DNA from: a virus
IMG/VR virus record: IMGVR_UViG_3300001749_000004
Location: 1 to 47,971 of that record
Length of the DNA stretch: 47,971 nt
Direction: 5' to 3' (one strand)
Below the pieces are notes generated by a model, which had not been told where the DNA came from, made no database searches, and saw only the letters and a program-made list of their open reading frames with translations. A program made the position numbers and the translations under genes. Of this stretch, positions 33,996-41,136 are shown in pieces (position 1 is the first letter of the stretch; every line of letters begins with the position of its first letter).

Positions 33996-34879
33996 TGATC
34001 AAAGATCGACGACTTATTCACTTTGGTCGTCGAATCGTCGGTGGCTTCTTCGGGGGCATCACTCGCGGAGGATTCTGTTTCCTCGTCCCCGAAAAGGTTT
34101 TTTGACGAGGACTTCCCGGCTTCAGCGTCGGACGTGGTATCGGCTTCGTCTGTCGGTGCTTCGTCTTTTGCAGGTTCAAGGCTTCCTGTGCCATCGCCAG
34201 CATCGCTGTCTTCACCAGATACTTCCACATTGGCTTCAGGCTCCTTGGGCTTGTTCTTGGAACCAGGCTTACGACCACCACGTTTTGCAGGGGTCTTCTT
34301 GGGGGCGATGGTTTCACCCATCAGAACCTCGGCAGTGATTTTGCCATCGGCAGATGCTTCAATCTGCACACCGGTAGCACCTTCAAGGCCCAGTTCATTC
34401 AGGACATATTGATCCAGAGCGTTCTGGATGTCCGTGTCGTCGAGGAGAATACGCATGGCGTCTTCCTTTCTTGGTTCAATTTCTGTGATTGTCACGAGGA
34501 CATGTTCTTCGGCAGTGAATCCACCGAAACCAAAAGAGACATCGTCGAGGAACTTCCAATTATCGTCCTCAATGATCCCAGCATGTTGCAGGGTGTCAGA
34601 GAAGAACTTGTCCACAATGGAGCAGATGTTCGCTACGTCGAATTCTCTCTTGGTTTTGGCAAATACTTGATACCGTAGGCAAATTCTCCCAAGGGGAGGT
34701 ACACCTGCATCACGCAACAGTTTCTTCCCATGGTCCTGAAACTTGTGTTTCAGAGCCGTGAGACTCCGGTAATGGAGATTGCGATAGACGTTGAGGTTGA
34801 GAGCTGTCACTTTCTTGCTTGAGGTACGAATTCTCATTGGCAATTTCAGTTTGAACTCTCGGTGGGTCGGTTTTGTCAT
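33992..34879 (-). CDS. RusA-like Holliday junction resolvase with AT-hook and acidic tail (295 aa)
   Basis: Residues about 25-135 fit the RusA fold. The signature run EFDVANICSIVDKFFSDTL and GIIEDDNWKF supply D81, D90 and D105/D106. RusA itself has an Asp directly before the Asn of the first motif and a Lys three residues after it; here these are A83 and S87, so activity is uncertain. Residues about 199-210 (KRGGRKPGSKNK) look like an AT-hook. The rest is Glu/Asp/Ser-rich and ends SSIFDQ, close to the SSB end TSLFDD. RusA cuts four-way junctions; in a phage it would clear branched DNA before packaging. TAAGGAG precedes the ATG. Confidence 0.72.
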   Translation of the reverse strand: MTKPTHREFKLKLPMRIRTSSKKVTALNLNVYRNLHYRSLTALKHKFQDHGKKLLRDAGVPPLGRICLRYQVFAKTKREFDVANICSIVDKFFSDTLQHAGIIEDDNWKFLDDVSFGFGGFTAEEHVLVTITEIEPRKEDAMRILLDDTDIQNALDQYVLNELGLEGATGVQIEASADGKITAEVLMGETIAPKKTPAKRGGRKPGSKNKPKEPEANVEVSGEDSDAGDGTGSLEPAKDEAPTDEADTTSDAEAGKSSSKNLFGDEETESSASDAPEEATDDSTTKVNKSSIFDQ

Positions 34880-34905
34880 CGCAATCTCCTTACGTCTGAC
34901 GGTGA

Positions 34906-35721
34906 TTAGTCGTCAAACAACGAGGTCTTGGCTTTCGCCGTAGACCCGCCACCGGATCTGCCTTTGAAGGACTTGCCTTCGGACGAACCTTTGCCGGTCG
35001 ATTTGTCATAGGTCTGACCTTTGTTGCGTTCAAGCCACTTGTCTGCATAGTTGGATGCAGATTCGTCCATGTTCGCAATGGCCTTACCGATCTCACCGGC
35101 TTCCAGAACTTCATCGAAGTTCCCGCCCAGTCCACGAATGAACTCGGCCACGTCGCTGATTGTCACCAGCTTGTCTTCAGGGAAGAATTTGACGATCTCG
35201 TTGATGTCACGCACTTCACCTGTCGGCTCGTACTTGCCGGAGTTCTGATCCAGAGCGGTCTTGTCCACCGTCTGACGCTGGAGAGCGATCTGAACCTTTT
35301 CACCGTGCAGCTCCGAGAAGCAGTCAACCGCCTGTGGCAGTTCTTTCTTCGCGTCGAAGTCGTAGAGCTTCACTGTCAGCTCTTCAACATCCATGTCGCC
35401 CATCTCTTTCGAGCAGACGAGCATACAGAGGCTGTTGATCTGGTTGAAGCCCGGAAGGTTCTTGTCAGAGCCATCGCGCTTGTCCTTGTACGTCACGTCG
35501 CCGTTACGGTTGGACACCCAGATTTGCTGGCGGACTTCACGTCCGTTGACATCCAGCAACAGAGTCACGTTGCGTGCTTCGGAAGCAGATGCTTTCCCGA
35601 TGAACGCGGTCTTGATTGTGGCGGTGTAGATGTCAGTATCCAACGCGCCTCCACCACCACCCAGATAGTCTTCTTCGATCTTCTTGGCAGCGGCTTTCTT
35701 TCCTGCGAAAATATTGCTCAT
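34906..35721 (-). CDS. single-stranded DNA-binding protein, N4 gp45-like (271 aa)
   Basis: The length, place after the gp44-like ATPase and composition fit N4 SSB. A basic/Gly-rich start (FAGKKAAAKKIEEDYLGGGG) leads to a beta-rich core (about 30-135) with aromatic strands (QQIWVSNRNGDVTYKDKR), a helical part (about 160-215) and a Gly/Ser/Lys linker ending in the acidic tip TSLFDD. In N4 this protein serves replication and recombination and also activates host sigma70 RNA polymerase at late promoters through its C-terminus; the same dual role is likely here but unproven. The ribosome site is poor (GAAAAGAAAGAAAACAGC) for a protein needed in bulk. Confidence 0.78.
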   Translation of the reverse strand: MSNIFAGKKAAAKKIEEDYLGGGGGALDTDIYTATIKTAFIGKASASEARNVTLLLDVNGREVRQQIWVSNRNGDVTYKDKRDGSDKNLPGFNQINSLCMLVCSKEMGDMDVEELTVKLYDFDAKKELPQAVDCFSELHGEKVQIALQRQTVDKTALDQNSGKYEPTGEVRDINEIVKFFPEDKLVTISDVAEFIRGLGGNFDEVLEAGEIGKAIANMDESASNYADKWLERNKGQTYDKSTGKGSSEGKSFKGRSGGGSTAKAKTSLFDD

Positions 35722-35773
35722 AAGCTGTTTTCTTTCTTTTCAGGGTCAGGTTGTCTGGTTTGTTTTTCGGCGT

Positions 35774-36508
35774 TTATTCCGCGTAGTATTCTACCAGTTG
35801 GTCGATGACGAGTTGTGCATCATTCTCGATGAACGTCTCATCATCCTCGAACAGGCCGAATGGAGACCGAATCCGGTCGCCCACTGTAGCCCGTGTGGTC
35901 CGGGTTTGGAAGACATGTTTGAATCCCAGATCCCGATCCCGTTCAGAGATCTTCAGGAGTTTGCCTTCGGCAGCATCCTTCTCGATCTCCTTGATCGTTG
36001 CTTTCTTGGCTCCGATCACAGTCGTGAAGTATGCCTCCAGACCGTTCTTCTTCAACGCACCTTTGACAGGCACGGTGTAAGAAAATTTGCCAGTGTTTTC
36101 ATCGAGTTGAGCGTCGATGTGACCCAGCATGATCGAGTAGCCTTCGAACTTGGCCACGTAATCATACATCAGGGTTTTGAAGAACTGGCCATATGCACCC
36201 CATTGCTGCATTGTGTTGGCTGAACCAAGCACATGAACAGACTCGAACCGGTCCATCATAAAGCTGATGGTGTCGATCACGATGGTGTGGAACCATCCAG
36301 GGTTGTCGAAGACTTGCTGATACAGATCAAAGATCTCTTCAGGGTCATCCACTGTCACCCGTTTGAACTTGTTCTTGAAGGGTAGCGGTTTGCCACCTTC
36401 ACAGTTGATGTAGAGGACACCCTCCTGATCACGTATGTTCCGGAGACAGGCAGATTTACCTGCACCGGATTCACCAGCGATGAGGATGGCTTTTGGACTT
36501 TCAGACAT
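35774..36508 (-). CDS. RecA-fold ATP-binding protein, N4 gp44-like (244 aa)
   Basis: Start taken at ATG 36508 (MSESPKAIL) because AAAGGAGACGTT stands right before it; the open frame upstream runs into the tRNA-Arg gene. Walker A is GESGAGKSA (residues 12-20), and Walker B TIVIDTISFMMDR lies near 80-92. Later come YVAKFEGYSIMLGHIDAQL and TTVIGAKKA. This is the AAA_24/Sak4-type family of phage ATPases, which act with SSB in replication and recombination. In N4 the equivalent sits between gp43 and SSB, as here. Confidence 0.8.
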   Translation of the reverse strand: MSESPKAILIAGESGAGKSACLRNIRDQEGVLYINCEGGKPLPFKNKFKRVTVDDPEEIFDLYQQVFDNPGWFHTIVIDTISFMMDRFESVHVLGSANTMQQWGAYGQFFKTLMYDYVAKFEGYSIMLGHIDAQLDENTGKFSYTVPVKGALKKNGLEAYFTTVIGAKKATIKEIEKDAAEGKLLKISERDRDLGFKHVFQTRTTRATVGDRIRSPFGLFEDDETFIENDAQLVIDQLVEYYAE

Positions 36509-36523
36509 AACGTCTCCTTTGTT

Positions 36524-36598
36524 TGGTTCCCCCGGAGGGACTCGAACCCTCATTCCCTGTTTAGGAAACAGGTTTCTATCCTGTTGAATTACGGAGGT
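36524..36598 (-). tRNA. tRNA-Arg(CCT)
   Basis: On the - strand, a perfect anticodon stem CCTGT/ACAGG closes TTCCTAA, giving CCT. The T-arm GAGGG-TTCGAGT-CCCTC is perfect, the acceptor pairs at six of seven positions (an A-A at 1-72), and CCA is encoded. It stands alone between replication genes, 16 nt before the ATPase ATG, far from the main array. Confidence 0.85.
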
Positions 36599-36601
36599 CT
36601 A

Positions 36602-36765
36602 CTGACTGAGAGATCTTCCATCGGAATCGAACCGACACATCCTTTGGTATCCAATAGGACAGCGTGATAGTGATCTCTTATTTTTACTTCTAGGTGGCCT
36701 TATCACCAATTGCGAAGCTGCCCCAGCTAAACGCTCCTCTGGGGTACATCTGGTCTCTCAGTCAG
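36602..36765 (-). ncRNA. structured RNA of about 165 nt with a T-arm and a 12-bp closing stem
   Basis: Between the helicase-primase stop and tRNA-Arg lie 174 nt without a gene. A perfect 12-bp inverted repeat (CTGACTGAGAGA, 36602-36613 and 36754-36765) closes the element. Inside, read on the - strand: a hairpin CCCCAG/CTGGGG (12-nt loop), GTGATA/TATCAC, a hairpin TCCT-A-TTGG/CCAA-AGGA, then a canonical T-arm GTCGG-TTCGATT-CCGAT. An inner pair AGAGATC/GATCTCT looks like an acceptor stem but leaves four extra nt after the T-arm and no CCA. It may be a tRNA-like regulatory RNA, a broken tRNA pair or a processing signal. Confidence 0.5.
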
Positions 36766-36772
36766 GAGAGGG

Positions 36773-38935
36773 TTAGACCGCCATTTTACTGGCGACCGAT
36801 TTCAGAATAGTGGACTCCACTTCGTCTTTCTTGAGAGGACTTACGGACTGTTCATTCAAGGTTTTGACCTTGCCCTTGATCACATCGTAGGTGGCCCCAG
36901 CATCAACCAGCATCATTGCGAAATTCAGCAGATTGTTGTTGCGGTTTCCCACCTCCATGTTGTTCAAGAACCAGCGTTCCAAGTGGTCCAAACGTCCCAG
37001 ATCAGCAACCTGTGCGGTGTACTCACTGTTCTGTTTGGTTTTCGGAATGAACGGTAGGACATTCACCAGGCTTGTCCCTTTGTGGACAGTGACCTGACTG
37101 TTTTCCATGGTCATCCATTTCTTTGACCGTTGGTTCGCTGACTCATCGGACTCGAACGGCAGCCAAAGAAGGAAGCTGTTCATGAAGTCCCGGTAGTCTT
37201 CTTTGTCCAGCTTGAGATTGTAGTTTGCTGGCATAATCAGACGGAACCGATGAGTTTCGTCAGTGTGACGTTTGGTCGTGGCTGTAATAAAGGTGTACTC
37301 CTTCATCAGTTCGTGAACGGCCTCAAGAGAGATCGTCCCATCCACATCCACCACAAGGCAGTTGAAGCCTTCGATGACGTTGTCTTCTGACCGATGCTCT
37401 TTGTCGAAGTGGTGGTTACACCAGTGCATCCCCGGAGCACCCAACAGCTTTGGAAGGCTATCGAATGGTTTTTCCATCGGAGAATAGTCAGAAGCGAAGT
37501 GATCAGAGAAGCTGAATTGGATCTTGTTGAGATCCGTCTCCTCCAGTGTTGAGCCAGTGAAGAAATCAACTCCGCTGATCACATTTTTCTTGATGACAAC
37601 GTGGTTGCTCACGCCCCATGCCATTGCGAGATCCATAATCTCCCGACGAGGTGTCGTGGAGGATGGATAATATGGTAGATCTTCAACCAGATCAGCATGG
37701 GTCAAGGTCACGCCTGACTCAGCAATGTACTTTGCCAGACGAACGAAGTTCCGTTCACGCTTCAGAAGCATTTGGAAACTCTTGCCACTCTCTTCAGCGA
37801 CCTTGAGAGCCTGACGGAGGTTCTTCTTGGTGATGTCTGAAGACTCATCCAAGAATGCGTAAACCCCTGCCAGTTTCAGAGCTTTGAAGTACCGGTGAGA
37901 TAGTTCAGCTTTCCGGACAACCTCGTGCTCTGGCAGCCCATTGGCCACACTCTCACAGTAAAGACGATAGGAGATCAGTTCGACACCAACCTCCTTCGGA
38001 ACATCAATCTTCTGATTGAAGAACCGAGTGTCCGCGAACTTGGCGAGCTTGGCCTTCCAGTTTAGAAGTGCCTGGGACCGGTTCTTGGACACCAACCCGT
38101 TGTAAACGTCTTCAGGGTTGATTGTGGGGGACAGTGTTTCAGGTTGCCCCATACCAAAAAAGCAACGTCGAGCGTATCCAGTTTCCAAGAAGGAGTAGAA
38201 CTCCTCCTCGGTCTTTGATCCATCGAACAGCTTCGAGGTAGTTCCGAACATGAGAGCATTGGCCGGGGTTGCCCCAACCAGATCATGCCCACGTTCGTTG
38301 TCTGCTGTGTTTTTCACCAGCTTGGTTTTGATCTGACCCAAATCGTACAGCTCCAAGAGGATGTTGATCACCTCTGTGTTGCCGACGATGTTGGATCCGA
38401 TCTCATCCATCTGGAAATTGATGGCACCAGCACGGGCCAACAGCAGCTTGTAACGCAGTTGTTTGACCGCTGGGCCAGTACCGGAGTCAAAGAGGAAAGG
38501 TGCATGTCCCTGGCGCTTAAAATCAGCCTTCAGCAATGCTTTTTCCTCATTTTCTGAACCAGACTTGGCAGCAGCGATGTTAACAGCCAGATCATAGATC
38601 GAGCTTTCTGCGATGGATGGGAAGATTGTCCCCGTGAAGAGCTGCCGGAAGTCCGAGATCACATCCTCCATCAGGGACACAGAGTGACCTTTACCAAAGC
38701 CTGACGTAGCCAGAGCAATGGAATAGATGTTGATGGGAATGTTACCACGTTCAGGACTGACGATTGTGGCTCGCATTGAGCTTGGGATCAGTCCCAGAAA
38801 ATAGGCAACTTCGGCTTGGAAGAAGTCTCGGTTGACGTTTCCTGTACGATGGCACAGCAGATCAACCAGCTCTGACATGGCCGGGTTATGAGCTTCTTGC
38901 TCAAGCACACTGAGGTCATAGAGTGGTTTTGACAC
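36773..38935 (-). CDS. helicase-primase-like replication protein, N4 gp43-like (720 aa)
   Basis: The start is GTG at 38935 with AGGAG about 8 nt before it. The N-terminal half (about 1-400) resembles phage DUF3987-type ATPases, with a P-loop-like IALATSGFGKGHS (about 73-85; Gly instead of Ser/Thr after GK). The C-terminal part (about 500-660) has the archaeo-eukaryotic primase-like pattern NCLVVDVDGT (about 526-535) and THRFRLIMP (about 563-571), with a metal-type DxD and a His. Together these suggest a fused unwinding ATPase and primase. It follows the RecB-like nuclease gene; position equals N4 gp43. I cannot tell by eye whether it is catalytically complete. Confidence 0.68.
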   Translation of the reverse strand: MSKPLYDLSVLEQEAHNPAMSELVDLLCHRTGNVNRDFFQAEVAYFLGLIPSSMRATIVSPERGNIPINIYSIALATSGFGKGHSVSLMEDVISDFRQLFTGTIFPSIAESSIYDLAVNIAAAKSGSENEEKALLKADFKRQGHAPFLFDSGTGPAVKQLRYKLLLARAGAINFQMDEIGSNIVGNTEVINILLELYDLGQIKTKLVKNTADNERGHDLVGATPANALMFGTTSKLFDGSKTEEEFYSFLETGYARRCFFGMGQPETLSPTINPEDVYNGLVSKNRSQALLNWKAKLAKFADTRFFNQKIDVPKEVGVELISYRLYCESVANGLPEHEVVRKAELSHRYFKALKLAGVYAFLDESSDITKKNLRQALKVAEESGKSFQMLLKRERNFVRLAKYIAESGVTLTHADLVEDLPYYPSSTTPRREIMDLAMAWGVSNHVVIKKNVISGVDFFTGSTLEETDLNKIQFSFSDHFASDYSPMEKPFDSLPKLLGAPGMHWCNHHFDKEHRSEDNVIEGFNCLVVDVDGTISLEAVHELMKEYTFITATTKRHTDETHRFRLIMPANYNLKLDKEDYRDFMNSFLLWLPFESDESANQRSKKWMTMENSQVTVHKGTSLVNVLPFIPKTKQNSEYTAQVADLGRLDHLERWFLNNMEVGNRNNNLLNFAMMLVDAGATYDVIKGKVKTLNEQSVSPLKKDEVESTILKSVASKMAV

Positions 38936-38946
38936 GAGGTATCTCC

Positions 38947-39945
38947 TTATGTTCGACTTCCGTCGTCGTGGAAGTAATTTTTGCGTTGTTCACAAACCGA
39001 GAAAGCGGGGCAGTAGGGACATGCCTTCACCTCTCCAGGAACCGTGACCACAGTGCCTTTGCCCTTCTCCGAGAGATGGAGTTGTGCATCGGCTGGGTTG
39101 TCAAAGTTCTTCTGGCAACGACCACCTTTCTTGGCGGTCTCCGGATTGGAGTAATACTTGTACTGAGGCTCAGATCGCCACAGTTCTTTGTCTGTACACT
39201 CCACCATCTTGTCTTGGTTCTTGCCAGCATTCTGGATGATGTGGTCGATCTTCCCATTGACCCAGTCTTCTGTCTCTTTCAGGGACAGCAGAGCGAACTC
39301 TTTGTGGGGAGTCCGAATCTGAGGGTACTTGGGATCAACAGTCCGGTATTTCACCCAGTCTGTGAAGATGAATTGGATCCGCATGACATCATCTCGGATG
39401 AAATCTGGCATGATCCAACGATACATGGACCCTTGGAGGATGTAGTCTTCATCCTTGTTCCCAGAAGTCCAAGCAAATGTGGATGTGGATTTGAAATCCC
39501 GATAGGCTTGGCCGATCAGAAAGTCGAGCTGACCAGTGATGACCAGATCCCGGAACTGTTTGTAACCACGGATCTCCAGATAGATGGGGATCTCGTCGTC
39601 TTTCACAGTCTTGGGGTCCGGGTTGATCCGAACCTTGTCGATGATCTTCTGAGGGTAGTGCAGCTTTTGCATTGCCCCCTGCCAGTCACCTTGGGTCCAA
39701 GCACGTTCGATGGAGTCATGGAGACCATGGCCCATACGAGAAGCGATGACATCAGACAGATCCATCTCTTCCATCTTGTGATCCACTTTACGTTTGAGGA
39801 TCAGTTGACGTGTTGGTTTCATCAGTGTGGTCACTGAGATCAGCTCACCCGGAGGAGCTTCAGCAGCTCCTGAGTTGTAGCCGTCTTGCAAGAGCCAAAC
39901 CGCCAAAGGCAGGTCGATCTTGTGGTGGTTGGTGATCTTAACCAT
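38947..39945 (-). CDS. PD-(D/E)XK nuclease, RecB/Cas4-like, probably with Fe-S cluster (332 aa)
   Basis: The nuclease core is GHGLHDSIE (H72-H76 region), GQLDFLIG with D141, and YRDFKSTST with D150-x-K152: the H...D...(D/E)xK order of RecB/Cas4 exonucleases. Four cysteines sit as in Cas4/AddB-type Fe-S enzymes, one in GGRCQ (about 276) and three near the C-terminus in KACPYCPAFSVC (about 314-325). It would process DNA ends in replication-recombination. Genes on either side overlap or abut: 8 nt with the 116-residue gene, and a gap of only 11 nt to the helicase-primase start. Confidence 0.8.
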   Translation of the reverse strand: MVKITNHHKIDLPLAVWLLQDGYNSGAAEAPPGELISVTTLMKPTRQLILKRKVDHKMEEMDLSDVIASRMGHGLHDSIERAWTQGDWQGAMQKLHYPQKIIDKVRINPDPKTVKDDEIPIYLEIRGYKQFRDLVITGQLDFLIGQAYRDFKSTSTFAWTSGNKDEDYILQGSMYRWIMPDFIRDDVMRIQFIFTDWVKYRTVDPKYPQIRTPHKEFALLSLKETEDWVNGKIDHIIQNAGKNQDKMVECTDKELWRSEPQYKYYSNPETAKKGGRCQKNFDNPADAQLHLSEKGKGTVVTVPGEVKACPYCPAFSVCEQRKNYFHDDGSRT

Positions 39946-40288
39946 GGGTCATGATCCTTTCATTGTTGTGGTTTACGTGGTTCTTCCACTCAACCCGTTT
40001 GACAGTGTTCAACTTCCGAAGTGCTGCATGATCCAGAACCACAAAAGAAGGTGGACCACATAGAACTTGGTCCGGTCTGTCTTGTGTCGATCTGAATTTC
40101 ACCCGACCTTTGTCGTAGAAAATCATACGGTTAGGCCGGGAGAATGAGTTGTGACGATACATCGTCAGCATCATCTCGATCATGTATTCACAGTGACGGA
40201 AGTCATGGCACATATAAATGCAGTCACGACCTTGTTTGATGTGATCTTGGAACATGTCGTGAAGCTGCCTTGACGACTGAAATCTCAT
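39938..40288 (-). CDS. conserved-looking hypothetical protein (116 aa)
   Basis: I do not recognise it. The 116-residue basic protein has a start like an ATP- or nucleic-acid-handling fold: HIKQGRDCIYMCHDFRHCEYMI (a strand then a helix, two Cys and several His). A second strand FVVLDHAAL follows. The pattern recalls a RecA- or helicase-like half fold without a Walker A, which is speculative. It overlaps the polymerase C-part by 4 nt upstream and the nuclease by 8 nt downstream, so it is co-translated with replication genes. Confidence 0.6.
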   Translation of the reverse strand: MRFQSSRQLHDMFQDHIKQGRDCIYMCHDFRHCEYMIEMMLTMYRHNSFSRPNRMIFYDKGRVKFRSTQDRPDQVLCGPPSFVVLDHAALRKLNTVKRVEWKNHVNHNNERIMTHG

Positions 40289-41136
40289 GCTGCCAGTTTC
40301 TCCAGATGTTTGCCGATCTCCTTTTGGACATCAGCGATTGATGCGTCTTTGGGAATGGTCATCTCCTCTTTCCAGTTTGGATAGAAGATCGACAGCTCCC
40401 CAGACATTTTGATGTGCTCATTCTGGATTGCAGGATCCTCTTGCCAGCTCACAGCTTTCACCATGTGCTTGTTGGTATAGAGGACTGTCTCCATGTCATC
40501 CCGGATGAGCATGTAGTTTGCGTCATGGATCTGAGCACAAGGTTTGATGTCCAAACGATGTGGTCCCTTTCGGACAGTCTGCATGAACTCAGAACCAGCA
40601 CGAGAATTCAGCATACAGTACGACTGACCGAGAGCATTACCTGCTGTCCGGCCCTCTGCTGCTGCCTCATACGGTGTCTTACTGGTTCCCAACACAACCT
40701 GCTTCAGCAGGGGAGTTCGCAATCTCAGGCCAAATGCGAGGGTGACGTAGCCATCCTTACAGGCTTGTTCCAGTTTATCTGCAACCCACTTGTCAGAGAC
40801 GTGGTACAGATTATGATAGCTGGCTTCGATTGACTTAGCCAACTGCGAGGTGAAGCCACAGTTTGTCATCAAGGTCACGTATGTCCCCTGATAGGTGAGA
40901 GCAAAGGTTGGAGCCTTCGACTCTTGTCTCCAGTGGGGATAGAGCTTCTTGATGGAATTGACACGAGCGACATTGTGTTCGCTCGCGTCAACTGTGGAGA
41001 CAGACTCGACTGTCCCAACCAGTTTAAGCATCAGGTACGATACATCAATGTCTTGGTTCCAATAAATTGCTTCATGGATTTTCTCACTTGTTGAGTTGGG
41101 CAAACAGCTCATGACCAAGCAGTTTTTGACCCTCAT
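40285..41136 (-). CDS. DNA polymerase I-type, C-terminal half: fingers and palm (283 aa)
   Basis: It holds the second half of a Pol A catalytic domain. The O-helix/motif B is R70-x3-K74-x3-F78-x3-Y82 (with a Gln before the usual Gly), and motif C is AQIHDANYM with H204-D205. Polymerase-like sequence starts only near residue 60 (NSIKKLYPHWRQ). The first 59 residues have no counterpart I recognise. The gene has its own ribosome site, GAGGAGA 7 nt before the ATG, inside the end of the N-terminal half, with which it overlaps by 53 nt in the +1 frame. Motif A, needed for activity, lies on the other polypeptide, so the two halves must associate. Confidence 0.85.
   Translation of the reverse strand: MRVKNCLVMSCLPNSTSEKIHEAIYWNQDIDVSYLMLKLVGTVESVSTVDASEHNVARVNSIKKLYPHWRQESKAPTFALTYQGTYVTLMTNCGFTSQLAKSIEASYHNLYHVSDKWVADKLEQACKDGYVTLAFGLRLRTPLLKQVVLGTSKTPYEAAAEGRTAGNALGQSYCMLNSRAGSEFMQTVRKGPHRLDIKPCAQIHDANYMLIRDDMETVLYTNKHMVKAVSWQEDPAIQNEHIKMSGELSIFYPNWKEEMTIPKDASIADVQKEIGKHLEKLAA

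Noticed and set aside
41084-41136. Programmed frameshift joining the two polymerase ORFs
   Set aside because: The shift needed is +1, and the overlap holds no good slippery site (the end reads AAC AAG TGA, without tRNA re-pairing). A strong ribosome site with correct spacing precedes the second ATG, so separate initiation is simpler.
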